Of a stretch of DNA of 64,000 bases, positions 54,101 through 63,008 are shown piece by piece. A program made the translations under genes and the position numbers. Under the pieces are notes generated by a model. The model had not been told where the DNA came from, did not search any database, and worked only from the letters and a program-made list of their open reading frames with translations. Every line of letters starts with the position of its first letter. Position 1 is the stretch's first letter. This DNA is from Clostridia bacterium. Lineage in GTDB: Bacteria; Bacillota; Clostridia; Oscillospirales; Acutalibacteraceae. The stretch spans positions 16,059 through 80,058 of the forward strand of contig JAQXOB010000036.1 in NCBI GenBank assembly GCA_029098305.1, in the 5' to 3' direction.

Positions 54101-54430
54101 CAGATGAACGGACTTCTTATAGACGATTATAATGTACTGCAAGCTATGGAAAAGGCACTAGAGGGTAGGTTTATCCCGGTGGTGCTAAAGGGTATGACTG
54201 ATGATAATATTCCAGAATATAGTGGAAAAAACAGCCTTGTGCCGGCAGAAGAGCTGGAAGAAATATTTAGATCAATAGATGTCACACTCATAGAGATGGG
54301 AGAAAGTCTTCAAAATGGAGGTATAGATGTGCTTCCAATAAAGGGTAAATATGATGCTTGTTCGTATTGTGCCTTTAGGTCTGTGTGTGGCTACGAAGAA
54401 GGCGACCGCTGCAAAAAGATAAGCAAGTGA
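51131..54430 (+). CDS. addB: ATP-dependent helicase/nuclease subunit B (AddB)
   Basis: The 1099-residue protein has GTG as start, with GGGAGTG upstream. The N-terminus LNFIFGASGSGKTDYVI gives the Walker A motif. A helicase-like but degenerate core follows. The C-terminal RecB-type nuclease domain has VIDYKTGGKKF (catalytic Asp/Lys). Four cysteines that form a 4Fe-4S clasp across the nuclease are visible: one in YHHCPFSYFC and three in the end segment CSYCAFRSVCGYEEGDRC. With AddA it resects double-strand breaks and generates 3' tails for RecA, stopping at Chi. Length and order (addB before addA) are normal for Clostridia. Confidence 0.95.
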   Translation: MLNFIFGASGSGKTDYVIKRLEDMSHSADTPLFLIVPEQSSHTTEKKLLQDLGEQFSRKINVVTFKRMSDLIMQKTGGIAGRRVSDGEKNILMSRAISLCADELGAYKSKAIYPELVSLMLKTAERLKLCMVSSQMLFDASEEINDDMLKSKINDVALIFEKYNSLLNESYSDPSDDLEKLSVKLSQNDFFKDAVIFIDGFSGFTKAEYDIICNMLVQSKDCYISLCYEEENSDSEKFALTHDTYQSLIRICNRAKSTVGQKIKLTSGKRFVAPELKILEKNIFTNDKTTTDIQIDKISIINTKNIYDECNYVAAKIKELVFSGEYRYKDIVLISRSCENYQGVLDITLEKYGIPYFMDNTQSIDSQPLMLALQSVIDAACSSANIDAFMRVYKSGLTSIDYEDVSLFENYILMWNIKGSRLYREFTENPMGFGREENDKSRELLNKINDIRERMTAPISFFKKASKGKNAVEISRALYKYIEKAGIKERLIEVISEYESKNDHYHAMLLERLWSIMMESLDYIAFACDKEPMTLKRYGELLKLVINSGDIGSIPKGFDTVTFGTSDRIRPDSPKVVFLLGVNEDEFPMPPKHDGLFSRLECDVLSDYGVELYDNPQKLTAMETFFSYTAAVSPSERLYMLYNNGNLSGEEKRPSVIITETLKIFKNIRITSTDECNESELLWAKEPSFEVYAKSQPYGRVSSTLRKYFEEDDVYAKKLSAVDKARRKDIITISDKSIAEKLFKKDMYVSPSQIEKYHHCPFSYFCLYGIKAKERKKAELNYIEYGSLVHGILEKFFIDKSYANVEMSFSDIKDIVKKLTDEYVAKFMGGYDDKSPRFKYLCENLVDRVTQLVIQLMEEFAQSEFKPDAFEMQISSDDEIKPYRLEMSNGKTINVIGKIDRVDTFREDGKTYVRVIDYKTGGKKFVKADIVHGLNMQMLLYLSTINANGEKKYGTVVPSGVLYMPAAVSNINVSPDTGDDEAQRIVSESLQMNGLLIDDYNVLQAMEKALEGRFIPVVLKGMTDDNIPEYSGKNSLVPAEELEEIFRSIDVTLIEMGESLQNGGIDVLPIKGKYDACSYCAFRSVCGYEEGDRCKKISK

Positions 54431-54465
54431 TAAAAGATATTTAAAATGTTACGGAGAAAACAGAT

Positions 54466-57400
54466 ATGAGTATACAATGGACATCGCAACAAAGAGATGC
54501 TATATATTCGTATGGAGGAAGTATATTGGTATCAGCAGGTGCAGGTTCAGGAAAAACAGCCGTGCTTGTGCAAAGAGTTATTGAGAAAATAACAAGAGCA
54601 GAATCTCCTGTGCCGATAGATAAGCTTCTGATAGTGACCTACACTAGAGCAGCAGCATCAGAGATGAGAGAAAGAATATCAAATAAGCTTGACGAGCTGA
54701 TCTCACAAAAACCTCAGAACATAGCATTGTTAAAAGAGCAAAAGCTAAAGCTAAGTCATGCCTATATAAGCACAGTGCATAGTTTTTGCCTTGATATGAT
54801 AAGAGATAATTTTACACTGCTTGATATTACACCGGGATTTCGTATGGGTGATGATAGTGAGCTGGAAATTATAAAAAATGATGCTATCACAGAGGTTTTA
54901 GAGCAGTTTTATGAAGAAAGATCGTCTGCCTTTGATGATTTATCAGCGTGTTTTTCAGGCTCTCGTGACGATAAGCCCTTGCAAAATATGGTGCTATCGC
55001 TATATGAGTTTTTGCGTTCACATCCATTTCCTGATGAGTGGTTGTCAGAGCAGATGTCTGTGTATGGTGGCAATAAAGCTTTTTCTGATATGAAGCAAGT
55101 CAGGTTTTTGCTTGACTATGCACGTGAGGCGGCTGATTTTTGCATAAATATAGCCCAAAGTTCAGCCGAAGATCTGCGTTTAACTGAAGAAACTAACTTT
55201 ACACGGGAACGCCCAAATTATCGTGATCCAAAGGCAACAGCAAAGCTAAAAAGAGTACCGCCATTGGAAATAGCTGAATATAACCTTGCATTTGCACAGG
55301 ATTTGAAACAGTCAATAAGCAACGGTTGGGACAGCACCTGCGATTATCTGAAAAAATTCCAAAAGGATACGATGTATTCACACGCTGATTTTAACAAAAC
55401 ACCAGCGTATTTAAACTTTAAGACAAATCGTGATTTTTATAATGAAGCGATTAAAAAATTGTCAGAAACATTTGACAGAAGTGAGCACGATTGTAGGGAT
55501 GATATGGCAAAGGCTTATCCCATAGTTGACCAACTGTTTAAAATCGTCTTGGCATTTGATCAGAAGTTTACAGAGATGAAACGGGAAAAAAATATTCTTG
55601 ATTTCAGCGACTTAGAGCATCTTGCCATAGAGCTTTTAATAAAAAAATCTCCTGATGGAGAAATAGAATTTTCAGATATTGCAAAAGGTTTTTCATCAGA
55701 GCTTGACGAGGTGATGGTGGATGAATATCAGGATGCCAACGAGGTGCAGAATATGATATTTAGGGCATTATCTGATGACGAAAAAAAGCTTTTCGTCGTG
55801 GGTGATGTGAAACAGAGTATATATCGTTTCAGGCAAGCTATGCCGGAAATTTTTATGAGAAAAAGCGAAAGCTATGATATATATAATGGTGATTCTCCAT
55901 CATATCCTGCCAAAATACTTTTAAATAGAAATTTTAGAAGTAATAAAGGGATATTGGATAGCGTAAATTTTGTTTTTTCACAGATTATGAGCAAACAAGC
56001 CGGAGAAATCGACTATGACGAAAACGAATATTTGCTCACAGACAAAGAAGATACAAGTTCTACTCCGGCTGTGGAATATGTGCTTATAGAAAAGGGTGAA
56101 AGCGAAGAAAAAAACGATGTGCTTGAGGCCCGACAGATAGCAGAAATAATTTTAGACCAGATGAGTAACCACTATATCACCGATAAAAGGGGAACAAAAG
56201 TGCGCCCTATGTATGGTGATTTTGCGGTGCTGTTGCGTAGCACATCACAGCACGCCCCAACATTTGTAGATGAACTTCTAAAACTTGGCATACCTGCCAC
56301 GTCTAACACAAAAAACGGTTTTTTTGATTGTCGTGAGGTTATGCTTGTTATGTCTCTTTTAAGGGTAATAGATAATCCCATGCAGGATATTCCGCTAATT
56401 TCTATAATGATGAGTCCTCTTTATGGCTTCACTCCTGATGATATTGCACGATATAGATGCAATTATCCTAATGATAATATCTATAATATGCTTTGCAAAG
56501 AAGCCGAAAACGAAGAACTTGCTAATTACTTTTTGTCTGAGATTAAGGAATTTAGAAGCTATGCTGCATCAATGCACACAGACGAGCTTATCAATGCTAT
56601 CTATGAGAAAAAATCAATGCGTTCGATAATTGGTGCAATGGGAAATAGCGACATAAGAATCAATAATATTAATCTTTTGCGTGAATACGCCTCATCGTAT
56701 GAAAAAAACGGTTTTAAGGGACTAAATGGATTTATTAGATTTATGGATAAACTCTCGCAGAGTGGCAAGGATCTTTTTGGTGCCACAGCCAGCAGTAATG
56801 ATGCTTCAAACTGTGTTAAAGTAATGAGTATACATTCATCAAAGGGACTTGAGTTTCCTATCTGCATAATAGCTGGCTTGGGCAGAAAATTTAATTCTGA
56901 CTCCAAAGCGATTATGCAAATACATCCCGAGATGGGTATAGGATTTAAACAGAGCCTAAATATTAAAAATTGCCGTTATGACACAATGATGCGAAAAGCT
57001 GTATCCAAGTGTGTGGCATCGGGCGAAAGATCCGAGGAGCTTAGAGTGCTTTATGTTGCTATGACTAGAGCGAAGGAGAAGCTATATTTTATACATACTA
57101 ATACATCTTTTGAAAGCAGTATAAACAAAGCATACTCTCAGCTTTTGTGTTTTGATGATATACCGCCATATTTGGTGAGAAACGCTGTGTGTATTGGCGA
57201 TTGGATGTTGTTGTGTGCTTTAAAGCTACAGTGTGGCAGAGAGCTTGTAAAGCGTTATTTTGATGATGACGAGATATACAATCATATTTCTAATGTGAAA
57301 TGGAATGTCAAATTTGTGGAGACTATGCAGAATGAGAATGAGTCAGCAGATACGGCACAACCTAACGAGGAAATCTCGGTTGCACAGCCAGATGAGGAAT

Positions 57401-58068
57401 TGCTCGAAAAACTTAGAGAAAGATTTGAGTTTAAATATAAATATGATGATATTACATATTTACCAGTGAAATATTCGGTTTCTGCGCTTACAAAGGGTAA
57501 TATTAATATAAGTGACAACGAATATGCATTGACAGATTCGCCCGCCTTTCTCACTGATGATGGACTCACAGCCGCACAAAGAGGAACAGCATTGCACTCG
57601 TTTATGCAGTATGCAGACTTTTATCGTGCTTCAAGTGATTCTGTATCAGAACTGGAAAGGTTGGTTTCACAAGAATTTATTACAGAGGCGCAAGCTAAGG
57701 CTGTGAACCTTGAAAAAGTAGATTGTTTTTTTGACAGTGAGCTAGGCAGACGTATGCTTGCATCAAAAAGCATATACAGAGAATATCGTTTTGCTATGAT
57801 TATGAAGCTGAGCGAGATATTTAACAGTGAATATTCCAACGACGAGGAAACACTGATACAGGGAGCTATAGACTGTGCATTTGAAGAGAATGGTGAAATA
57901 GTAATAATTGACTACAAAACCGATAATATAAGCGATATGGCAGAGCTTTCATCAAGATATTCAGCTCAGCTAAAGATGTATAAGCTTGCCATGGAAAAAT
58001 GCACAGGCAAAAAAGTAAAAGAACTCTGGCTATATTCCTTTAAGAAAAATGATAAAATAAGAGTTTAA
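54466..58068 (+). CDS. addA: ATP-dependent helicase/nuclease subunit A (AddA)
   Basis: The 1200-residue UvrD-family helicase with C-terminal nuclease starts behind TACGGAG, 35 bases after addB. Motifs in order are Walker A SAGAGSGKTAVLVQRV, Ia TYTRAAASEMRERI, Walker B VMVDEYQDANEVQ, VVGDVKQSIYRFRQA, RNFRSN, MSIHSSKGLEFP and LRVLYVAMTRAKEKLYF. The nuclease motif is EIVIIDYKTDN near residue 1150, followed by QLKMYKLAMEK. It provides the 3'-5' translocating motor and one of the two nuclease sites of the AddAB complex. Confidence 0.96.
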   Translation: MSIQWTSQQRDAIYSYGGSILVSAGAGSGKTAVLVQRVIEKITRAESPVPIDKLLIVTYTRAAASEMRERISNKLDELISQKPQNIALLKEQKLKLSHAYISTVHSFCLDMIRDNFTLLDITPGFRMGDDSELEIIKNDAITEVLEQFYEERSSAFDDLSACFSGSRDDKPLQNMVLSLYEFLRSHPFPDEWLSEQMSVYGGNKAFSDMKQVRFLLDYAREAADFCINIAQSSAEDLRLTEETNFTRERPNYRDPKATAKLKRVPPLEIAEYNLAFAQDLKQSISNGWDSTCDYLKKFQKDTMYSHADFNKTPAYLNFKTNRDFYNEAIKKLSETFDRSEHDCRDDMAKAYPIVDQLFKIVLAFDQKFTEMKREKNILDFSDLEHLAIELLIKKSPDGEIEFSDIAKGFSSELDEVMVDEYQDANEVQNMIFRALSDDEKKLFVVGDVKQSIYRFRQAMPEIFMRKSESYDIYNGDSPSYPAKILLNRNFRSNKGILDSVNFVFSQIMSKQAGEIDYDENEYLLTDKEDTSSTPAVEYVLIEKGESEEKNDVLEARQIAEIILDQMSNHYITDKRGTKVRPMYGDFAVLLRSTSQHAPTFVDELLKLGIPATSNTKNGFFDCREVMLVMSLLRVIDNPMQDIPLISIMMSPLYGFTPDDIARYRCNYPNDNIYNMLCKEAENEELANYFLSEIKEFRSYAASMHTDELINAIYEKKSMRSIIGAMGNSDIRINNINLLREYASSYEKNGFKGLNGFIRFMDKLSQSGKDLFGATASSNDASNCVKVMSIHSSKGLEFPICIIAGLGRKFNSDSKAIMQIHPEMGIGFKQSLNIKNCRYDTMMRKAVSKCVASGERSEELRVLYVAMTRAKEKLYFIHTNTSFESSINKAYSQLLCFDDIPPYLVRNAVCIGDWMLLCALKLQCGRELVKRYFDDDEIYNHISNVKWNVKFVETMQNENESADTAQPNEEISVAQPDEELLEKLRERFEFKYKYDDITYLPVKYSVSALTKGNINISDNEYALTDSPAFLTDDGLTAAQRGTALHSFMQYADFYRASSDSVSELERLVSQEFITEAQAKAVNLEKVDCFFDSELGRRMLASKSIYREYRFAMIMKLSEIFNSEYSNDEETLIQGAIDCAFEENGEIVIIDYKTDNISDMAELSSRYSAQLKMYKLAMEKCTGKKVKELWLYSFKKNDKIRV

Positions 58069-58084
58069 AAAGGGGGAGTCAAAA

Positions 58085-58651
58085 ATGAATATTTTTGGTC
58101 ATCTTCATACGATAAATAAACATAAATTTCTTGTGATGAAGCATTGTTTTAGAGTAGGTTTGTATAAGCAAGGTCTACTTCATGATTTATCTAAATACAG
58201 CCCCACAGAGTTTTTGCCGGGGATAAAATATTATCAGGGCAATCAAAGTCCTAACAACGTAGAACGTAAGCTTAATGGATGTAGTTTGGCTTGGCTTCAT
58301 CATAAAGGCAGAAACAAGCATCACCTTGAATATTGGATAGATTATTCACCGGAGGGTGATCATATGATGACCGGAATGAAAATGCCTGTTAATTATGTGG
58401 TGGAGATGGTGTGTGATAGGATAGCAGCAAGCCAAAATTATAACAAAGAAAAATATACCGATGCTGACTCGTGGAATTACTATGTCAAATCAAAAGAACA
58501 TTATATGCTTCATCCTGAAACTAGAGCATTACTCGAAAAGCTTCTGCTTATGGTAAAGGATGAGGGAGAGAAAGCCACATTCGATTATATGAAAAATGTG
58601 CTTCTCAAAAATTACAAAAAGGATAAAAAATCTAATGTCAAAAATACTTGA
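58085..58651 (+). CDS. DUF5662-like protein of unknown function
   Basis: The 188-residue protein starts behind AAAGGGGGAG, 16 bases after addA. The N-terminus HLHTINKHKFLVMKHCFRVG, then LLHDLSKYSPTEF and LAWLHHKGRNKHH, show a conserved His/Asp pattern that recalls HD-type metal proteins and fits the DUF5662 family common in Firmicutes. I see no signal peptide or membrane segment. It is probably co-transcribed with addA and overlaps the next gene by 17 bases. Function is unknown. Confidence 0.75.
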   Translation: MNIFGHLHTINKHKFLVMKHCFRVGLYKQGLLHDLSKYSPTEFLPGIKYYQGNQSPNNVERKLNGCSLAWLHHKGRNKHHLEYWIDYSPEGDHMMTGMKMPVNYVVEMVCDRIAASQNYNKEKYTDADSWNYYVKSKEHYMLHPETRALLEKLLLMVKDEGEKATFDYMKNVLLKNYKKDKKSNVKNT

Positions 58652-59717
58652 TTTTATAAACGAACCGGCTGTGTGGGATGTGTTAAAGCACGCTAACAAG
58701 CCAATAATACTCTATGGCACGGGCAATGGCGCTGATAAGGTAATAGATGAGTTTGAAAGACTGGGAATAGAGCTGTCAGGTGTGTTTGTTAGTGATGACT
58801 TCGCACGCGGGCAGACGTTTAGAGGCTTTATAGTGCAAAAACTCAGTTTTTTTGAAAAAGAATATCAGGATTTTATCGTGGCTGTCGCCTTTGCAAGCAG
58901 TATAAACAGCGTAATGCAGAATGTAAGGTGCATAGCGAAAAAATACGAAACCTATGTGCCATGCGTGCCTGTTTATGGTGATGAGATACCAAACAAAGCA
59001 TTTTTTGATAAATACGAGAAGGAGATATTAGCTTGCTATGACATTTTATCTGATGAACAATCACGAAAGGCGTATATCGGAGCGTTAAAATTTGAATATA
59101 CTGGAAAACTAGAGTATCTGTTTGAGATAACTACCGATAAGCAAGAAGCTTTTGATAATATACTTAAGCTATCTGATGATGAGCATTATTATGATCTTGG
59201 AGCATATCGTGGAGATACCATAGACGAATTTTTGTATTACACCTCAGGCAAATACCAAAGCATAACAGCCTTTGAACCGGATACAAAGACTTTTAAAAAG
59301 CTGTGCAATCACTGCGAAGGAATGAAAAACACAAGATTTATCAATGTAGCATTAGATGAAAAAGCTGGAGAAAAAGTTATGTCAATGTTAAAAGGAAGAG
59401 GCTCAGCATTGACCAATACTAGCAAAGGCTATACAATAAAATGTGTGGCAGTTGATGATATATTGATTGATAACAACTGCACCTATCTCAAAGCAGATAT
59501 AGAGGGCAACGAGCTTGCTATGCTAAAGGGCGCAATTAACACTTTGAAATTATGCTCACCTAAACTTAATATAGCAGGATATCACCATTTTAGGGATATA
59601 TTTGAGTTGCCACTTTTAATAAAATCGCTAAATAGTGATTACAATATCTACATTCGAAAGCACCCATACATACCTTGCTGGGACTTGAATATTTATTGTT
59701 GCATTACAAAACAATAA
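58635..59717 (+). CDS. FkbM-family methyltransferase
   Basis: The protein has 360 residues from ATG 58635, behind AAAGGA; an upstream in-frame ATG at 58596 lacks a site. Residues 1 to about 150 form a nucleotide-binding-like region with a glycine-rich strand (PIILYGTGNGADKVIDEFE), as in sugar-epimerase or PglD-type modules. The C-terminal part is the FkbM SAM-dependent methyltransferase domain, with YYDLGAYRGDTIDEF, TAFEPDTKTFKKL and YLKADIEGNELAMLKGA. Such proteins often O-methylate sugars in capsule or glycan synthesis, but no glycan locus is nearby. It is probably last in the addB-addA transcript. Confidence 0.85.
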   Translation: MSKILDFINEPAVWDVLKHANKPIILYGTGNGADKVIDEFERLGIELSGVFVSDDFARGQTFRGFIVQKLSFFEKEYQDFIVAVAFASSINSVMQNVRCIAKKYETYVPCVPVYGDEIPNKAFFDKYEKEILACYDILSDEQSRKAYIGALKFEYTGKLEYLFEITTDKQEAFDNILKLSDDEHYYDLGAYRGDTIDEFLYYTSGKYQSITAFEPDTKTFKKLCNHCEGMKNTRFINVALDEKAGEKVMSMLKGRGSALTNTSKGYTIKCVAVDDILIDNNCTYLKADIEGNELAMLKGAINTLKLCSPKLNIAGYHHFRDIFELPLLIKSLNSDYNIYIRKHPYIPCWDLNIYCCITKQ

Positions 59718-59788
59718 GACATTAAAATAGTATATTTTTACCCTCTCAAGCATATTTATTAACAATATTGCATTGGGAGGTTTTTTCT

Positions 59789-60043
59789 TTGAAAGGTACC
59801 TTTGATCGTCGTGCGGTGATGCTAGGCGAATACATAGTTGAAAGCAATAATACGGTGCGTGGTGCGGCAAGCAAGTTTGGAATTAGCAAAAGTACCGTTC
59901 ACAAGGATGTTTCACAGCGACTGGAGGCTATCGACCCTAAGCTATACAAAGAGGTGAAAAAGGTTCTCGAGCTAAACAAAGCACAAAGACATATTCGTGG
60001 TGGCAATGCCACAAAAGAAAAATATATGAAACTCAAAAAATAA
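59789..60043 (+). CDS. spoIIID: Stage III sporulation transcriptional regulator SpoIIID
   Basis: The protein has 84 residues from TTG 59789, seven bases after GGGAGG; upstream in-frame TTG 59768 lies before this site. It is a small helix-turn-helix protein with RAVMLGEYIVE, TVRGAASKFGISKSTVHKDV (recognition helix) and a basic C-terminal helix (KAQRHIRGGNATKEKY), all diagnostic of SpoIIID. It acts in the mother cell, modulating sigma-E genes and preparing sigma-K expression. A terminator follows. Confidence 0.95.
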   Translation: MKGTFDRRAVMLGEYIVESNNTVRGAASKFGISKSTVHKDVSQRLEAIDPKLYKEVKKVLELNKAQRHIRGGNATKEKYMKLKK

Positions 60044-60046
60044 TTA

Positions 60047-60092
60047 AAAGCCGGTATAGAGCGACATCATACGCTTTATACCGACTTTGTTA
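60047..60092. terminator. Terminator between spoIIID and sigF
   Basis: The hairpin AAAGCCGGTATA / TATACCGACTTT, with one mismatch and a long loop, lies between convergent genes and is followed by TTG on the plus strand. It may serve both. Confidence 0.7.
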
Positions 60093-60095
60093 TAA

Positions 60096-60773
60096 TCAGC
60101 CTATCATTTTTTTTCGGAGGGCTTCTATTATTTTTTTCTCTCTGCGAGATACCTGCACCTGCGTCATATTTAGCTGTGAAGCAGTGACACATTGAGTTTG
60201 ATTTTTAAAAAATCGCAAAAGTATTATCTTTCTATCGTCTTCATTCAGTTCTTTCAGGGTTTCTCTGAGTGCTATCAGATCAATGAGCTTTTCTTCATGC
60301 CCTTCTATGGGTATGCATATCTCACCTCCTGATTCACCATCACTATCATCATCAAAAGCTGTGAGGGATAATGGCACCTTAGTACAGCTTATGGCTTCTG
60401 CGACCTTTTCAGCGTCTACAGAGAGTATTTGTGCAATTTCGTTTATTGTAGGGCTTCTTTCCTCCTTTTTCATAAATTCGTTTGTAATTTTAGATATCTT
60501 GAGCGATAGCTCTTTTAGACTTCTGCCCACTTTTACTGTGCCGCCATCTCTAAATAATTTTTTTATTTCACCAAGAATAACAGGCACAGCATAGGTGGAG
60601 AATTTAACACCTCTTTCTAAATCAAAATTTTTTGCCGCTTTCACCAGTCCAAGACATCCTGCCTGAAACAGGTCATCATACTCTATCCCTTTCCCACGAA
60701 AGCGGTTTGCACAAGCATACACAAGCCCCATGTTGTCCGTAACAAGTGTGTCGTTATTCATCACGAACACCAT
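60096..60773 (-). CDS. sigF: Sporulation sigma factor SigF (SpoIIAC)
   Basis: The 225-residue sigma-70-family factor of the SigB/F/G type lacks region 1. Region 2 has YDDLFQAGCLGLVKAAKNFD and KFSTYAVPVILGEIKKLFRD, region 3 SLKELSLKISKI, and region 4 ELNEDDRKIILLRFF and TQVQVSRREKKI. The position after spoIIAA and spoIIAB identifies it as SigF rather than SigG. It directs early forespore transcription and is held inactive by SpoIIAB. The start is uncertain between ATG 60773 and ATG 60761; the latter overlaps the spoIIAB stop (ATGAATAA). Either way it is translationally coupled. Confidence 0.95.
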   Translation of the reverse strand: MVFVMNNDTLVTDNMGLVYACANRFRGKGIEYDDLFQAGCLGLVKAAKNFDLERGVKFSTYAVPVILGEIKKLFRDGGTVKVGRSLKELSLKISKITNEFMKKEERSPTINEIAQILSVDAEKVAEAISCTKVPLSLTAFDDDSDGESGGEICIPIEGHEEKLIDLIALRETLKELNEDDRKIILLRFFKNQTQCVTASQLNMTQVQVSRREKKIIEALRKKMIG

Positions 60774-61200
60774 ACCTGAGTATAGATTTTTCCAGCGTCA
60801 CTGTTGTGCCTTTGCCCGGTGTGGATTTCACACTCACCTTGTCGGTGAAGCTCTGCATCACAGCGAAGCCTAATCCTGCTCTTTCACCTCCTGCCGTTGT
60901 AAACATTGGCTCCATAGCTTGTTTTATGTTCTCTATTCCGACACCTTTATCTTTTATCTTAAAAACAATTTTGCCATTTTCAAAAAGCTGTGCGTGTATG
61001 TAAATAGTGCCTTCGCCACAGTTGTAGCCATGCACTATACAGTTTGTTACTGCCTCAGATATGGCAGTTTTGATATCTGCCAAGTCGTTTATAGTAGGGT
61101 CTGCCTGCATTGCAAATGCGGATACTGCTGTTCTTGCGAAGCCTTCGTTAATGCTCTTTGACGGAAAGTTCATCTTCATTTCATTTATCAATTTGCTCAT
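60754..61200 (-). CDS. spoIIAB: Anti-sigma-F factor SpoIIAB
   Basis: The 148-residue GHKL-type serine kinase and anti-sigma factor has the N-box EAVTNCIVHGYN, G1 box KDKGVGIENIKQAM and G2 box GGERAGLGFAVMQSF. It binds SigF or, with ADP, SpoIIAA, and phosphorylates SpoIIAA to keep SigF inactive before septation. It starts three bases after the spoIIAA stop, behind CAGGTG, and overlaps sigF. Confidence 0.96.
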   Translation of the reverse strand: MSKLINEMKMNFPSKSINEGFARTAVSAFAMQADPTINDLADIKTAISEAVTNCIVHGYNCGEGTIYIHAQLFENGKIVFKIKDKGVGIENIKQAMEPMFTTAGGERAGLGFAVMQSFTDKVSVKSTPGKGTTVTLEKSILRYGVRDE

Positions 61201-61203
61201 TTT

Positions 61204-61521
61204 TTAGCACCTGTCTTCCTTTATTACTCCAAGTGAGGTTATCCCTGATAGGCTGACCATTCTTTGCAGGTGAGGTGGCACATTCACCACGTTAAGTCTT
61301 GCGCCTATCATCTGTGATAGGCGATATCTGCCCATGATAAGTCCAATACCGGAGCTATCCATAAATGTCACACCCGAAAAATCAAGATTTATTGTGTTTG
61401 GCGAATTTTTCTGTGCCTCAGAATCTATCATCTCTCTAACAGAAGATGCAGTGTGGTGATCTATTTCTCCTTTGATGAGAGCGGTCAATTCTTTTCCATG
61501 TGTTGATATGGTTACACTCAT
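61204..61521 (-). CDS. spoIIAA: Anti-sigma-F factor antagonist SpoIIAA
   Basis: The 105-residue STAS-domain protein has the phosphorylatable serine in VTFMDSSGIGL (S56/S57). It is phosphorylated by SpoIIAB and dephosphorylated by SpoIIE; the dephospho form frees SigF. It is the first gene of the spoIIA operon, behind AAGGGATG. I looked for a sigma-H promoter in the 146-base gap to the divergent CorC-type gene and could not identify one with confidence. Confidence 0.96.
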   Translation of the reverse strand: MSVTISTHGKELTALIKGEIDHHTASSVREMIDSEAQKNSPNTINLDFSGVTFMDSSGIGLIMGRYRLSQMIGARLNVVNVPPHLQRMVSLSGITSLGVIKEDRC

Positions 61522-61667
61522 TTTTGCACATCCCTTAGTTTTTTCTTGATGTTAATATAAGACAAGTTTACAAAAAAAATGCTCGAAATATGACTTCTAT
61601 TAAAATTATTTAATAAAAAATCCCCTATTTTCTATTATGGAAATATCAGCGTCTAAAAAAATGTATT

Positions 61668-62993
61668 ATGTGTTTAAAAAGTTTAGAAACTGGAGTTGAT
61701 AAAATTTTGGACACGGATCCTATTATTTTAACAAATATAATTTACGGTGTAAGTATTTTTATATTAGTGGTATTGTCAGCGGTTTTTTCATCAATGGAAA
61801 CAGCCTTTTCGGCGGTGTCGCCATCAAGGCTTAGGAGCTATGCTGATGACGGCAACAAAAAAGCTGTAACAGCGCTTAAAATAATTGATAATTACCAATC
61901 TGCTCTCACTACGATACTTATCGGCAACAATATAGTTAATATTGGATGTTCTTCATTGGGAACATTACTGTGCATTAATCTTTTTGGCAACTATGGAGCT
62001 GCCATAAGTACAGGTGTTATCACATTGCTTGTGCTGACCTTTGGCGAGATTCTTCCCAAAAGCTTCGCAAAGGAGAAGAGCGAACATCTTTGTCTTGCAA
62101 CAGCCAATTTTCTGAATATCCTTATGAGAGTGCTAAAGCCGCTTGCATCAGTATTTTCAGGATTTAATTCTTTGTTGCAAAAGAGAATAAAAAAAGACAG
62201 CTCACCTTCTGTTACAGAAAACGAACTGAAATATATCATTGAAAGTATAGAAGAAGAGGGCGTTATAGAAGAGCAGGAGAGCGAGCTTGTGCAATCTGCA
62301 CTTGATTTTGATGATAAAACTGTGGAGGACATTCTCACTCCGAGAGTAGATGTATGCGCATTGGATATTAATGATCCATCAGATGTAAATCGAAAAAAAA
62401 TAATGGTAGAAAGATTTTCAAGACTTCCTGTGTTTGAAGATACTATCGACAATATAATTGGTATTCTTCATGCACGTGACTATCTTGATGCTATTGTAAA
62501 TGGCAAAGATGCTGACATATGCTCTATGATACAGCCGGCATATTTTGTATATAAAACAAAGAAGCTTAGCACAATTTTATCCGAATTTAAGCATAAAAAG
62601 CTCCATATAGCAGTAGTGGTGGATGAATACGGAGGCACTCTCGGTATAGTCACTATGGAAGATTTGCTGGAGGAGATTGTAGGCGACATCTGGGATGAGG
62701 ATGAAGAGGAAGAAAAGAAAATAACAAAGCTGGATGATAAAACATATCTCATAAGCGGAGATATGAACATAGAAGATTTTGCTGAACTCTTTGAGCTAAA
62801 CCTAAAGCTGTTTGAAGAGACAGAAAGTAACTCTGTGGGTGGCTGGGTGTATGAGAACATTGGCTCTATACCAGCCGAAGGTAGTAGCTTTGAATTTGAG
62901 GGTATAAATGTGACGATTCAATCCGTCAAAGAGCAAAGGATTGAACTGATTAAGGCAGAAAAGACAGAAAATGATAATTCAGAAGAAAAATAA
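61668..62993 (+). CDS. CNNM/CorC-type membrane protein with CBS domains
   Basis: The 441-residue protein of the HlyC/CorC family has an N-terminal DUF21 membrane domain (about 20-185; four hydrophobic segments, VLTFGEILPKSFAKE motif) and a CBS pair (about 205-330; VEDILTPRVDVCAL, LHIAVVVDEYGGTLGIVTMEDLLEEI). A CorC/HlyC C-terminal domain (about 350-425; YLISGDMNIEDF, VGGWVYENIGSIP) ends the fold, with an acidic tail. Such proteins are linked to magnesium or cobalt efflux, and the haemolysin label is historical. ATG 61668 has no ribosome site; TTG 61707 follows TGGAG and may be the true start. Confidence 0.9.
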   Translation: MCLKSLETGVDKILDTDPIILTNIIYGVSIFILVVLSAVFSSMETAFSAVSPSRLRSYADDGNKKAVTALKIIDNYQSALTTILIGNNIVNIGCSSLGTLLCINLFGNYGAAISTGVITLLVLTFGEILPKSFAKEKSEHLCLATANFLNILMRVLKPLASVFSGFNSLLQKRIKKDSSPSVTENELKYIIESIEEEGVIEEQESELVQSALDFDDKTVEDILTPRVDVCALDINDPSDVNRKKIMVERFSRLPVFEDTIDNIIGILHARDYLDAIVNGKDADICSMIQPAYFVYKTKKLSTILSEFKHKKLHIAVVVDEYGGTLGIVTMEDLLEEIVGDIWDEDEEEEKKITKLDDKTYLISGDMNIEDFAELFELNLKLFEETESNSVGGWVYENIGSIPAEGSSFEFEGINVTIQSVKEQRIELIKAEKTENDNSEEK

Positions 62994-63008
62994 GGAAGTG
63001 ACCGCCAT

